In this document: in pieces, positions 1 through 9,024 of the stretch
Layout of the letters: every line of letters starts with the position of its first letter
Numbering within the stretch: the stretch's first letter is position 1
The notes under the pieces: generated by a model
Databases searched by the model: none
Told to the model about the DNA's origin: nothing
The model's input: only the letters and a program-made list of their open reading frames with translations
Made by a program: the position numbers and the translations under genes
Assembly: GCA_016208415.1 (NCBI GenBank)
Contig: JACQYB010000066.1
Span: forward strand, 1 to 42,274
Direction of reading: 5' to 3'
From: Betaproteobacteria bacterium
Lineage (GTDB): Bacteria > Pseudomonadota > Gammaproteobacteria > Burkholderiales > Rhodocyclaceae
Length of the DNA: 42,274 nucleotides

Positions 1-39
1 CCCCTCGGGGGGCAGCGCAGCGTGGGGGCTCACCCCCCC
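1..39 (+). repeat. 69-bp intragenic repeat, right part of one unit
   Basis: The bases match the second half of the units at 10507-10644 and 12836-13111, including the core GGGGGGCAGCGCAGCGTGGG. The copy lies in the pirin reading frame and is read as GGQRSVGAHPP, the same frame as most copies in the window. The left part of the unit and any further tandem units are beyond the edge. Confidence 0.85.
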
Positions 40-171
40 GCGCGGGTGCTGCTGGTGGCCGGGCGCCCGCTGGGCGAGCCCATCGTCCAGCACGGCCCCT
101 TCGTCATGAACACCCGGGAGGAGATCGAGCAGGCGCTGGCGGACCTGCGGGACGGGCGGATGGGGACGTAG
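1..171 (+). CDS. pirin family protein, C-terminal end (partial)
   Basis: The gene enters from the left edge and ends at TAG 169-171. The last 40 or so residues contain GPFVMNTREEIEQAL, the hallmark C-terminal end of pirin (bicupin) proteins, preceded by a strand with LLVAGRPLGEPIVQHG. Pirins are cytosolic metal-binding cupins, some with quercetinase activity; no activity can be assigned here because the metal-binding N-terminal cupin lies outside the window. The visible N-terminal 13 residues (PLGGQRSVGAHPP) are not pirin sequence. They are the end of the 69-bp repeat found later in cytochrome and TPR genes, read in frame. The repeat therefore sits between the body of the protein and its last strand. 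The family call is confident; the rest of the gene is unseen. Confidence 0.8.
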   Translation, partial: PLGGQRSVGAHPPARVLLVAGRPLGEPIVQHGPFVMNTREEIEQALADLRDGRMGT

Positions 172-198
172 CGGCGCACCCGCAGTCAAACACCGTTC

Positions 199-368
199 AA
201 CCTGGAAACCTCTTTTGACGCAGAGAACGCGGAGAAAAATGACGAGAACACAGAGCATTACGAGGCGATGCCCATTCACTCAATGGGTGAATTTTCCGGT
301 TTGTCTCCGCGGCCTCCGTGTCTCTGCGTTCTCCACGTTGAAAGAGGTTCAACCGAGGTTTCCAGGTT
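199..368. repeat. 170-bp MITE-like element with 14-bp terminal inverted repeats
   Basis: The ends are perfect inverted repeats, AACCTGGAAACCTC at 199-212 and GAGGTTTCCAGGTT at 355-368. Inside are further inverted blocks built on CGCAGAGAACGC. The reverse complement of its right half is closely similar over about 65 bp to the sequence at 18472-18540, so this is a dispersed family. No transposase is encoded. It lies 86 bp upstream of the GGDEF gene and fills most of the gap after pirin. Confidence 0.75.
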
Positions 369-453
369 CAAGATTCCGGCGCCGCATCCGATACAGGTCG
401 GGAGGCGGAGGGCGTGCCCTCCGGCATTCCCACCCCGTTCAGGATCGCGCTCC

Positions 454-1719
454 ATGGCACCCGCCGCTGCTCACGACAAGGCCATCCTCCTGTGGCCGGA
501 GGCTTCCCCCGACATGGCGGAGACCGCCGCGCAACTGGCGGTCTATGGCTGCAACGTGGAGTTGCCGGGCAGCGTCGCCGAGTTGCTGCGCCGGCTGGGG
601 CAAGGCCACGCCCGGGGCGCGCTGCTGGACTGCCGTGCCGCGGCCGGCCTCTCCCCGGATGGGGCGCGCGCCCTGCGCGCGGGGGCCGGTGCGGTGCCGC
701 TGATCGGCCTGGCCGACACCGGGGACATCGCCACCCGCCTCGACGCCGTGCGCATGGGTTGCCAGGCCTTCCTGCCGCGGCCGCTGGACATCGGCCTGTT
801 GCTGGACACCCTGGAGCGCCTCGGCGCTGCGCCCCTGGCCGAAGCCGGCCGGGTGCTGGTGGTGGACGATTCCGCCTCCGCCGCCGCCCTCTACGCCAGC
901 GTCCTCGAGGGCGCGGGCTTCCGCGTCAAGATGCTCACCGACCCGCTGAAGGTGCTGGACGCGCTGCAATCATCCCCGCCCGAGCTGATCCTCATGGACA
1001 TGTACATGCCCGGCGCCACCGGCGAGGAACTGGCACGGGTGATCCGCCAGCAGGACGCCTACCTCTCCATCCCCATCGTCTTCCTCTCCGCCGAGGCCGA
1101 CCAGACCCGCCAGCGCGAGGCCATGGCCCTGGGCGGGGACGAATTCCTGCAGAAACCCATCGAGCCCGAGCACCTCGTCTCCGCCGTGAAGAGCCGCATC
1201 ATCCGCTACCGGGCGCTGCGCGGCGTCATGGCGCGCGACAGCCTGACGGGCCTGCTCAACCACACCAACTTCAAGGACCGGCTGCGGGTGGAACTGGCCC
1301 GCGCCCAGCGCCACGGACATCCGGTCAGCCTGGCCATGGTGGATATCGACCACTTCAAGCGCGTCAATGACACCTGGGGCCATCCGGCCGGCGACCGCGT
1401 GATCAAGAACCTGGCCCAGTTGCTCAAGCGGCGCCTGCGCGGCGGCGACCTCATCGGGCGCTACGGCGGCGAGGAATTCGCCCTGGCGCTGCCCGACACG
1501 CCGGTGGAGGTGGCGCGCAAGGTGCTCGAAGACATCCGCGGCAAGTTCTCCTGCCTCACCCACGGTACCGGCGAGCGCAGCTTCGGTTGCACCCTCAGCG
1601 CCGGCCTGGCGGTGACGCCGCCGGCCCACGATCCCGAATCCATCATCCAGGCCGCCGACTTCGCCCTCTACGCCGCCAAGCACGGCGGGCGGGATCGGGT
1701 GGAGGTGAACGCAGGCTGA
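454..1719 (+). CDS. two-receiver diguanylate cyclase (PleD-like)
   Basis: A 421-residue cytosolic response regulator with diguanylate cyclase output, predicted to make cyclic di-GMP from GTP. Residues 1-125 form a degenerate receiver-like domain: LLDCR at the usual acceptor strand, but an arginine (LPRPLD) where the conserved lysine should be. Residues 127-250 are a normal receiver (VLVVDD, phospho-acceptor Asp182 in LMDMYMPG, later LQKP). Residues 255-420 are a GGDEF domain with an intact GGEEF active site at 338-342 and an RxxD inhibitory I-site (RGGD, 329-332) five residues before it. The ATG at 454 is preferred because translation from earlier in-frame starts would begin inside or just beyond the repeat at 199-368. 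PleD has the same REC-REC-GGDEF order. No cognate kinase is adjacent. Confidence 0.9.
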   Translation: MAPAAAHDKAILLWPEASPDMAETAAQLAVYGCNVELPGSVAELLRRLGQGHARGALLDCRAAAGLSPDGARALRAGAGAVPLIGLADTGDIATRLDAVRMGCQAFLPRPLDIGLLLDTLERLGAAPLAEAGRVLVVDDSASAAALYASVLEGAGFRVKMLTDPLKVLDALQSSPPELILMDMYMPGATGEELARVIRQQDAYLSIPIVFLSAEADQTRQREAMALGGDEFLQKPIEPEHLVSAVKSRIIRYRALRGVMARDSLTGLLNHTNFKDRLRVELARAQRHGHPVSLAMVDIDHFKRVNDTWGHPAGDRVIKNLAQLLKRRLRGGDLIGRYGGEEFALALPDTPVEVARKVLEDIRGKFSCLTHGTGERSFGCTLSAGLAVTPPAHDPESIIQAADFALYAAKHGGRDRVEVNAG

Positions 1720-1724
1720 ACCGG

Positions 1725-1967
1725 AAACTCGCCGAGGCAAATAGCGGTCTCCAGGGCTTCACGCCGGCAGAAGAACAGGCGACGACCCCTGTCGGACCTT
1801 GCCCAACGCGCCGGTAGTTGCCGGGTTACCGGTGTGCCATTGCGAAACTCGCCATTCCTGCGCCAACGCCTGCCGTCTTCGCGCAGCGGATCCACCAGCG
1901 GCAGGTCGTCCCGCTCCTCGTCGGCCAGCAAGGAAATCTGCGCCGAGCCGGCGTGCCGCGTATCCAC
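1725..1967 (-). pseudogene. internal fragment of a DEAD/DEAH-type restriction helicase
   Basis: The 81 residues read from GTG 1967 include LPLVDPLRE, RRWRRNG, TPVTRQL and RRLFFCRREALETAI. This is the pattern found shortly before the helicase core of large DEAD/DEAH restriction helicases (BPTD_3080-type restriction endonuclease subunits), where a line like RRLFFCQREALETAIYL is typical (family knowledge, from memory). The match stops a few bases before the convergent GGDEF stop codon, so the helicase core is missing, and the normal N-terminal 50-60 residues are absent as well. It lies 15 bp downstream of the AlbA_2 gene on the same strand, as if it had been the third gene of that operon. A real short protein cannot be excluded, but a relic is more likely. 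Confidence 0.55.
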
Positions 1968-1982
1968 TTATGGGCCATTGCC

Positions 1983-3212
1983 TTACGCGGCGGATTCGAA
2001 GCCGGGCTTGTAGAGGGTGATTCGAACGTAATCTTCGCTCGCGTCAATTCCCGGTTCCCGGGCGCCAGCCGCGAGCATCTCCGGAATGATCTTGCGCCGG
2101 ATGCCCATCCCGCGCGCGTCCACGTAGCCATAGTCACGCAACACGTCCACCAGTACCGGGTTCCGCGGCGAGCGTTGCCCGGCACGCATCTTCTCTACGG
2201 TCATGGTGTTGGGTAGGGCGCCGGGACTCGTAATCTCGACACGATCAACGTATGCGCAGGCCTCCACATCGCCTGCGCGGGTCCAGTCCCGGTGCGCGAA
2301 GGCGTTGAGCAACGCCTCGCGCAACACATCCGGTGGATAGTTCCAGATCCGTTGTCGGGTAAGAGCCTGGTCTGCCGGTCCCCGCTCCACGGAGATGAAG
2401 GGAAGCAGTCGTTCCAGGGCCGCTTCGATAACCCCGGGCTCAACCTGTTCGCCGTCCTCCCATAACCCCACCAGAGGTGCGTCAACAATGTCGTCCAGTT
2501 TCGCTTCGTAGGACCGATCCTTGCCCTCGAAAACCATGATCCTCAGCCCCGCTTGTCGGACGAGCCGGCGCGGAGCCTTCCCAAACAGTACGACGCCACC
2601 GAGCGACGCCATGACGCCACGTTCCGTTCCCGCCATGAACCCCAGAGCGCTGAGCCTGGCCTCCAATGCGAAACGATCGGCGGGGGGATTGTCGCCTAGC
2701 AGCCGCTCTACATAATCCGTCACGCGGCGGCTATCCAGGACATTCAGATCGGCGCCGGAAACGGGCAGCACCTCGGTGTGCACCATCCGGCTTTCCTGAA
2801 ACAGCCGCGCCTGCTGCTCGCGCGTGGCCAGACGACTGGTGGTGCCCACGCGCACATAGATGTCCTCACGGTCGTTGGCTCTCAGCACGTAGGGTTTGGC
2901 GATGCCTTGTTCCACGGTGATGACTGCAACACGCTTGCCGTCATCCAGAACCAGCTCTTCGTAATAGGGGATGATCACCGGATGGATGTAGCGCCCGAAC
3001 ACCGTATCCATCACCCAGCGCTCCAGATCCGGACGGGTGATTCCGCTCACCGCGCCATCGTCTTCCACTCCGAGTAGCACCCTGCCGCCTCGGAAATTGG
3101 CGAACGCGACGCACTCTTTGGCAAGTTGTTCCGGACGCACATCGTCGCGCTTGAACTCGACGCCTGAGTTCTCGCCGGCGGCGATCAAGTCCATCAGTTC
3201 GGTTCTCAGCAT
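1983..3212 (-). CDS. AlbA_2 (Schlafen-type) domain putative ATP-binding protein
   Basis: A 409-residue soluble protein. The first 130 residues are an AlbA_2 domain: an early SGVEFKRDD segment, then VAFANFRGGRVLLGVEDDG, then IYVRVGTTSRLA. The C-terminal half resembles the HATPase_c_4 module of COG2865 proteins, with LREALLNAFAHRDW and GMGIRRKI. Such proteins are often annotated as transcriptional regulators or RecG-like ATP-binding proteins, and Schlafen-type AlbA_2 domains are recurrent in defence loci; the substrate is not known. Only 3 bp separate its ATG from the stop codon of the upstream PHP/SMC-type ATPase gene, so the two are almost certainly co-transcribed and probably work together. 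A helicase fragment follows downstream. Confidence 0.85.
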   Translation of the reverse strand: MLRTELMDLIAAGENSGVEFKRDDVRPEQLAKECVAFANFRGGRVLLGVEDDGAVSGITRPDLERWVMDTVFGRYIHPVIIPYYEELVLDDGKRVAVITVEQGIAKPYVLRANDREDIYVRVGTTSRLATREQQARLFQESRMVHTEVLPVSGADLNVLDSRRVTDYVERLLGDNPPADRFALEARLSALGFMAGTERGVMASLGGVVLFGKAPRRLVRQAGLRIMVFEGKDRSYEAKLDDIVDAPLVGLWEDGEQVEPGVIEAALERLLPFISVERGPADQALTRQRIWNYPPDVLREALLNAFAHRDWTRAGDVEACAYVDRVEITSPGALPNTMTVEKMRAGQRSPRNPVLVDVLRDYGYVDARGMGIRRKIIPEMLAAGAREPGIDASEDYVRITLYKPGFESAA

Positions 3213-3215
3213 CGC

Positions 3216-5861
3216 TCAGTATCCGTACTTGGCGCGTCGCATTTCGAAGGCCTGTTTTCCGCCTTCAAGGATTTCGCGTACGCGCGCTTTTACCGGGTCC
3301 AGGTCGATTGAACCCACGGCATTTTCATCCACACGCCCCTGCTGTTCCCGTTCAAACAGAGGGGCAATCCATTCGGCATCGCCGAACACCGGAATATTGG
3401 CGTTGTGGGTGGCGAACAGAAATTGGCGGCGCTGCTTCGCTTCACGCAACTCGGCAACAATGCGCTCGGCGATGAAGGCGTTGTCGAGATGATCTTCCGG
3501 CTGGTCGACAATCAGCGGATCGCGCCTCTCCAACAGCAGCAGATGCAGGATCGCCGTGCATTTCTGGCCGGTGGACAGCGCATCCACGTCGCGAAACTCC
3601 TTGCCCTGGTGCGACACATTGAGCAGAAGATTCACTCGCGGGGGAAGTTCCAGTTCTTCCAGCTCCATCAACTTATCCGGTGCAATGGCGGCGAGGCGTT
3701 CCGCCACACCTTGCGTCAGGCCATCCAGTTGAAACAAGTCCAGCAATGCATCGACGCCCTTTCGGATGGCGTCTACCAACGACGCCACGGAGAGGGGGGC
3801 CGCGGTATCCACCCAACGCGTCTTTGCCTCGCCTATGCCATCGAGGGTCTTGAGGAAAGCCTTCAACGGTTCCCGGTTGCCCCATTCCCGAATCTCGATG
3901 CGTAGCTTCCCGCCCAGGGCCTGCTCGTTCAGTCGTGTTGCCGCTGCATGCAAATCATCGAAGTCGGCATGTTGCATCCCGCGCCATTCCGAGAGTAGTT
4001 TGCGCCGTTCTTCCTCGAGCGACGCGACCAGGTTGCCTTTGGCTTGCCTGGCCGCGGCGAGGGGACGCAGCGTTTCGATTTGCCTGACGATTTCCGTATA
4101 TTCCCTCCCGATCTGCGGCCCGCTCTTGCCGGCCATCCCGGGCAACGCCGCTACCGACCGGGCGAGCTTTTTTTCCAGCGCGTGGCGACCCGTGTTCCAC
4201 TCCGAATGGATCGCCCCGATTCCCTGTTCCAGTTCGTTGGCCAAGGCAGCGAGCGCGGCCAGATGGGGCTGTGCCCGGGTGCCGAACCGCTGGACCTTCT
4301 CTCGCAATCGATGCCAAAGGGCCGCGTGGGGCAATTCGCCCACGGCAGCCTCCGAGAGGTAGGCCAAGTCCGTAGGGAAGGACTCCTCGAACGTGGATAG
4401 GGCGGTTCTGAAACCGCCTGTGTCCTCCCCGGCGCGCTCGAGCACCTGACGCTCCCGTTCGATGGCACGTATGTCGTCCAGGTGGAGACTCTGGAAATCC
4501 CTGGAGCGTTCCTCCAGTCCGGGTAACTGATTCAGGCGCGATTCGAGAGCATCCACCTCTTCACGGGCAGCACACAGGCGGCTACGATTCCCCGCTAGCC
4601 GGGCCGTCAAGGTGTTGCGGTTGTTCTGGTCCGCGACCGCGCCGGGCAACAACCGCCGCACCAGATCCAAGGCGAGATCCCGGTTGCGTGCGATTTCCAG
4701 TATTTCGTTCTGTCCATAGATTTCCGCACCCGGAAGCAGGTCCCGGGGCTGCAGGCGCGACAGGCCGCCGTCCTCGTCCCGAACTTCGGCGGGTTCGCCG
4801 AAGCGCCGGCTGATTGTGTATCGCCTGCCCAACTGCGCCGCCGAGCGTACCTGTACGTGCAGGCTTCCGCCGTTGTCCAGCGCGTGGCGCACCAAGCCCT
4901 GGTGGGTCTTCTGCGCATCGCCGCCGATGGGCGAAAGCTCCAGGGCGTAGCGGAGGCACTCCAGCAATGTGGACTTGCCGGTGCCTCGCCCACCGATGAC
5001 GGCATTCAGGTTGTCGGAGAAATGCAGGCGCAGCCCGTCGAAATAGCCGTTCGCGATGGCCACGGCCTCGATCACGGCATGCGGTTCTTCCGGGGCGGCA
5101 AGGCGTATCCGCGATTCCGGATCGAGAAAGGCCTGGATCAATCCTTCGATGCTCGGCTCCGTCATCTTGACGTAGCAGGAGGCCGAAGCCTTTGCGAGGT
5201 CCTCGGGGCTGGATACATCGGCGGCATGAAGCGGGGCGATGGGCCATTCCCGCCGATAGTCGGGGTTCTTGTTCATCACGATCTGCCGATACTCCTGCGG
5301 CAGATCATCAATCGGACCGGGTATGTGTCCCGCCAGAACCCAGCGAGACTCCCGCCAGGCGTCATGGCGTTTGAGCTTGAGAATGCCGTTATCCTGGGTC
5401 ATGTGAGGCGCGTACCAGATGCCTCCCTGCCGCTCCAGGACATTGCGTGCGATCTCTTCGGAATTTTCTCGCGCAGGGTCGGAAGGCCTGTCGGGATTGA
5501 CGCCCAGGGCGCCGCGGAACTCCCGCAAGCGGCGCGACGGCGTACCCGGCGGATACAGGCAGACCATATGAAACCCTTCCGAACTGGTCAGCTCGAAACC
5601 AGGAAACACCACCACGCCTCGCTGCATCAAGGCATCCGTCAGCGCCTCGTAGAGCTCAAAATCGTCGTGGTCAGCCAGCCCCACCACCTCGATGCCGTGA
5701 TCGCCACAAGCCTGCGCCACATCCCGATTGAACGGATCCTTGTCGGCGCCTGCATTCTGGCCGCGCCATTTCTCCAGGTACGCACCCGTGTTGACCTGCA
5801 AGGCGCATTTCCAGAACCGGGCACCGCAAGTTCTGGCCAGTGCTTCTTCCATTGGTTTCAC
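3216..5861 (-). CDS. PHP-like/SMC-type ATPase (TrlF-like)
   Basis: An 881-residue protein. Residues 15-230 look like a PHP phosphoesterase-type domain (VGLADHDDF, FPGFELTSSEGFH, later YAPH), but the first metal-binding HxH motif is missing: the matching strand reads WKCALQVN. Residues 260-880 are an SMC/ABC-like ATPase with Walker A GGRGTGKS at 290-297, a long charged, coiled-coil-rich middle (about 410-700), a signature LSTGQK and Walker B LIVDQPEDHLD followed by an ATHN switch. This architecture matches proteins annotated as TrlF-family AAA-like ATPases and is common in anti-phage loci; function here is inferred. The start is GTG 5861, with AAAGGA eight bases upstream; ATG 5852 is an alternative. 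It is the first gene of the operon with the AlbA_2 gene. Confidence 0.8.
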   Translation of the reverse strand: MKPMEEALARTCGARFWKCALQVNTGAYLEKWRGQNAGADKDPFNRDVAQACGDHGIEVVGLADHDDFELYEALTDALMQRGVVVFPGFELTSSEGFHMVCLYPPGTPSRRLREFRGALGVNPDRPSDPARENSEEIARNVLERQGGIWYAPHMTQDNGILKLKRHDAWRESRWVLAGHIPGPIDDLPQEYRQIVMNKNPDYRREWPIAPLHAADVSSPEDLAKASASCYVKMTEPSIEGLIQAFLDPESRIRLAAPEEPHAVIEAVAIANGYFDGLRLHFSDNLNAVIGGRGTGKSTLLECLRYALELSPIGGDAQKTHQGLVRHALDNGGSLHVQVRSAAQLGRRYTISRRFGEPAEVRDEDGGLSRLQPRDLLPGAEIYGQNEILEIARNRDLALDLVRRLLPGAVADQNNRNTLTARLAGNRSRLCAAREEVDALESRLNQLPGLEERSRDFQSLHLDDIRAIERERQVLERAGEDTGGFRTALSTFEESFPTDLAYLSEAAVGELPHAALWHRLREKVQRFGTRAQPHLAALAALANELEQGIGAIHSEWNTGRHALEKKLARSVAALPGMAGKSGPQIGREYTEIVRQIETLRPLAAARQAKGNLVASLEEERRKLLSEWRGMQHADFDDLHAAATRLNEQALGGKLRIEIREWGNREPLKAFLKTLDGIGEAKTRWVDTAAPLSVASLVDAIRKGVDALLDLFQLDGLTQGVAERLAAIAPDKLMELEELELPPRVNLLLNVSHQGKEFRDVDALSTGQKCTAILHLLLLERRDPLIVDQPEDHLDNAFIAERIVAELREAKQRRQFLFATHNANIPVFGDAEWIAPLFEREQQGRVDENAVGSIDLDPVKARVREILEGGKQAFEMRRAKYGY

Positions 5862-6196
5862 GGTGCTGTCCTTTCGTGAGCTTCATCCAACCGCATGACC
5901 CGCATCCCGTGGTGCCCGGCGAGTCAAGAATCGTCACCCGCTTGTGGGTGCCGGCCGCGAAGGGCGGCTTGCCTTGCGCAACCGGGCACCCTTGTCAAAT
6001 GCTGCCGCGCTTCGCGTCGAAGCGTGCAACGCCACTCTTTCCCACCTGGTGGCGGAAATCTCGTTGATATGACGAGGATTTTACCGGGTGACACCCCCCG
6101 CGGATAGTCAGGCGCCGAGCCGAAAGCGCATTCAGGCCGATCATGCAGGATCGCCCGCCCCTGCATCCCCAACGACGCCCCGCCAGCGCCCCGACA

Positions 6197-6224
6197 TTGC
6201 AAATCGCCCATGGCGTGCTACTAA
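6197..6224 (+). promoter_or_regulatory. candidate promoter of the cytochrome cluster
   Basis: The 570-bp gap 5862-6431 has no convincing gene. Its only AT-rich stretch lies here: TTGCAA at 6197-6202, a 16-bp spacer and TACTAA at 6219-6224, followed by TAATGAACTAATTACAAA. It is correctly oriented and about 210 bp before the first cytochrome gene. An imperfect hairpin with GGGTGCC/GGCACCC arms lies at about 5944-5990. The promoter is inferred from sequence only. Confidence 0.4.
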
Positions 6225-6431
6225 TGAACTAATTACAAACGCAACAACGAAGGCGGATTGCACCGTGCCCCGTGCGATCCGTCCCCCGACCGGGTGCGAG
6301 GCCTGCCGTGGCCGTCGAACCGATGGTGCGGCGTGCGGGCGTCCAGGCGCAGGCCGGCCGGGACGCCGCGACGGGTGTGGCGCGAAAGCACATGCCCCGA
6401 CTTGCGACGGTCCTCCCCGACAGGAGGCACC

Positions 6432-9008
6432 ATGAAGCGCTTGTTGCTCGTCGCCATCGTGCTGGGTGCGGTGTTGCTCGCGTCGCTCGCCCCCACCGCC
6501 ACCCCGCCCGCCGCACCCGCCGCGGCTCCTGCCGCCGTCGCCGACCCGCCCGCTGCGTCTGGCGACAGCCGGGTGCATGAGCAGGATCTGCCCTACTTCG
6601 AGGCCTGCGCCCGGGAGGGGCTCAACGCCTCGGAATGCGCCGGACGCCTTATCTGGTTCAAGGCCACCGCCGGCAACGACCGCTTCCACACCTACGTCTT
6701 CCAGCAGCGCGTCGGCGTGCTCATCGACTGGTTCCGGGTGCTGCGCGCCGACGAGCACGGCGACCGCTTCCGCGCCTGGGGCGCCATCAACGACCCGAAC
6801 TGCTGCGTGCCGGGCTCCGACGGTTGTCCGGCGAAGAGCCTCGACGAGACCTACGGCCTGGAATGGTGCCCGGGCGACGACGAACTGCTCAAGTACGTCG
6901 GCCGCGACGGCTACCGCGATCCGGCCTGCGACTTCCGCGACGCCCCCCTCGAGGACGGTGACCCCCACGGCCCCGCCGACCAGCGCCAGTCCCCCTGCGA
7001 CCTGAAGTTCGGCACCTCCAGCGGCGCCCTGGGCATCCGCAAGTTCCCGAACCCGCGCTTCGACCGCGCGGCCTGGACGAAGCTCAACGGCAGCGCGGCG
7101 AACTGGGACGGCTACCGCCGCCACTTTGCCGCCGCCGGCGGGCCCGACGAGCCGCCGGTGTCGCGCCTGCGCGACGGCGCCGTGGAGCCGCCGTTCCTCA
7201 TCGGCACCGCCTGCGGCTCGTGCCACATCGCCTTCGATCCGCTCCATCCGCCCGCCGACCCGGCCAACCCGAAGTGGGAAAACATCAATGGACTGGTGGG
7301 CAACCAGTACACGCGCGTCTCCGAGATCATGGTCTCGGGCATGCCCGCCAACACGCTGGAATGGCAGATGTTCGCCCACGCCCGTCCCGGCACCAGCGAC
7401 ACCTCCGCCATCCCCACCGACCAGGTGAACAACCCCGGCACCATCAACGCCCTCATCAACACCGCCCGGCGCCCGGTGTTTGCCGGCGAGGCGGTGCTGA
7501 AATGGCGCAAGGTGGCATCGTGCGGCGACGTGAAGGACGAGACCCGCTGCTGGTGCGAGCCCGGCCGCGGCAACAAGTGCTGGCAGCGCAGCCTGGAGAA
7601 GGAGACCGTGCATCACATCCTCAAGGGCGGCGAGGACTCCATCGGCGCCATGGAGGCGATCCAGCGCGTGTATTTCAACATCGGCTCGTGCTCGGAGCAG
7701 TGCTGGGTGAACCACCTCACCGACCTGCGCCAGCTCGACCCGCAGGGCCGCGGCTTCGGCCAGACGCCGTTCAACATCGGCCAGTGCCGGCGCGACTGCC
7801 CCAACTTCCGCGCCGTCGAGGACCGGCTGGCCAACATCCTCGACTTCTTCCTCTCCGCCGAGGGCCACGCCACCGACCTGCGCGTCGCCCGGGAAAACGC
7901 CCGCCGCGCCGCCGATCCCAAGGCGCGCTATACCGGACAGGACCTCATCGCCGACCTGGAACGGGAATTCGGCAAGGGCGCCGTGGCCCGGGGCGAGAAG
8001 GTGTTTGCCGCCGGCTGCGCCCGCTGTCATTCAAGCCAGGCCGACGCCACCGGCGTGGCGACGAATTTCGACCCGCGCCGCATCGATCCCGCCTCCGGCC
8101 TGCGCCAGGACTGGCTCGGAGCCGACCGTGCCGTTCCCGTGTCCGAGGTGGGCACCTTCCGCTGCCGCGCCCTGCACTCCAACCACATGCGCGGGCACGT
8201 GTGGGAGGAATACGGCTCCGAGACCCTGCGCGAGCGCCCGGCCGATCCCAATGTGCGCGAGCCCGGCGACGGCGGGCGCGGTGCCTACCGCGCCGTGTCG
8301 CTGCTCAACCTGTGGGCGCAGGCCCCGTTCATGCACAACAACGCCATGGGGCCGGAGCTGTGCGGCAAGCCGAAGAACGCCGCCAACGACTTCTACGCCA
8401 TGCGCCCGCGCTACGTGGACGGCAGCAACGCGCGCCCGCTGCCGCCGCACAAACAGCCCGCCTGCCTGGAGTACGACCCCGGCGTGGAGGGTCGCTACCG
8501 GCTCTACAAGCTGTCCATGGAGGAACTGCTCAACCCGGCCAGGCGCATCCCCAAGGTGACCCTGCTCAACCAGGACGTCACGCTGCGCATCGGCCCGCGG
8601 CTGTGGGACGGCACGCAGCGGGAGACGCTCCTCGGCTTCGAGCTCACCATCCCGTCGGAGATCGACGGCCGCGGCGTCACCGCCGGCACCCTGGGCAACT
8701 TCCAGCACAAGCAGTTCGTGATGGACCTGGTGCGGGCGAAGACCCGTCCCGGCGAGCTGGAAACCAGCCTCGCCCGCCGCTTCGGCCCGGAGGACGGCCG
8801 GCGCGTGCTGGGCGACCTCAAGGCCATCGCCGGCGAGATCGGCGACCGGCCCAACGGCCTGGTGGCGGCGCTGCGGGCGCGGCCCTGGCTGGTGCGCCAG
8901 TTCTACAGCTCCTGCACCGCGGAGATCGAAAACGAAGGCCACCGCTTCGGGGAGGATCTGCCCGAGGCGGACAAGAAGGCGCTCATCGCCTTCCTGGCCA
9001 CGATGTGA
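6432..9008 (+). CDS. large exported diheme c-type cytochrome, first gene of cluster
   Basis: An 858-residue protein with an N-terminal signal peptide or anchor (MKRLLLVAIVLGAVLLASLA) and an Ala/Pro-rich linker, so it acts in the periplasm or outside. It has two heme c motifs, CGSCH (Cys261-His265) and CARCH (Cys529-His533). Between them are extra cysteine pairs (CWCEPG, CSEQCW, CRRDC) that could form disulfides. After the second heme, LNLWAQAPFMHNNAMG resembles the W-x-x-A-P-x-x-H-N segment of RoxA-type and cytochrome c peroxidase-type diheme proteins. The ATG at 6432 is chosen for its AGGAGG ribosome site six bases upstream and the signal peptide; the frame is open further upstream. The lipoprotein gene follows after 16 bp. 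It is likely a redox enzyme or electron carrier; the substrate is unknown. Confidence 0.85.
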   Translation: MKRLLLVAIVLGAVLLASLAPTATPPAAPAAAPAAVADPPAASGDSRVHEQDLPYFEACAREGLNASECAGRLIWFKATAGNDRFHTYVFQQRVGVLIDWFRVLRADEHGDRFRAWGAINDPNCCVPGSDGCPAKSLDETYGLEWCPGDDELLKYVGRDGYRDPACDFRDAPLEDGDPHGPADQRQSPCDLKFGTSSGALGIRKFPNPRFDRAAWTKLNGSAANWDGYRRHFAAAGGPDEPPVSRLRDGAVEPPFLIGTACGSCHIAFDPLHPPADPANPKWENINGLVGNQYTRVSEIMVSGMPANTLEWQMFAHARPGTSDTSAIPTDQVNNPGTINALINTARRPVFAGEAVLKWRKVASCGDVKDETRCWCEPGRGNKCWQRSLEKETVHHILKGGEDSIGAMEAIQRVYFNIGSCSEQCWVNHLTDLRQLDPQGRGFGQTPFNIGQCRRDCPNFRAVEDRLANILDFFLSAEGHATDLRVARENARRAADPKARYTGQDLIADLEREFGKGAVARGEKVFAAGCARCHSSQADATGVATNFDPRRIDPASGLRQDWLGADRAVPVSEVGTFRCRALHSNHMRGHVWEEYGSETLRERPADPNVREPGDGGRGAYRAVSLLNLWAQAPFMHNNAMGPELCGKPKNAANDFYAMRPRYVDGSNARPLPPHKQPACLEYDPGVEGRYRLYKLSMEELLNPARRIPKVTLLNQDVTLRIGPRLWDGTQRETLLGFELTIPSEIDGRGVTAGTLGNFQHKQFVMDLVRAKTRPGELETSLARRFGPEDGRRVLGDLKAIAGEIGDRPNGLVAALRARPWLVRQFYSSCTAEIENEGHRFGEDLPEADKKALIAFLATM

Positions 9009-9024
9009 AGAAAGGGGGTCAGGC

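Noticed and set aside
5924-6211. Minus-strand ORF in the gap before the cytochrome cluster
   Set aside because: No family, ribosome site or consistent composition; it overlaps a hairpin-forming stretch.
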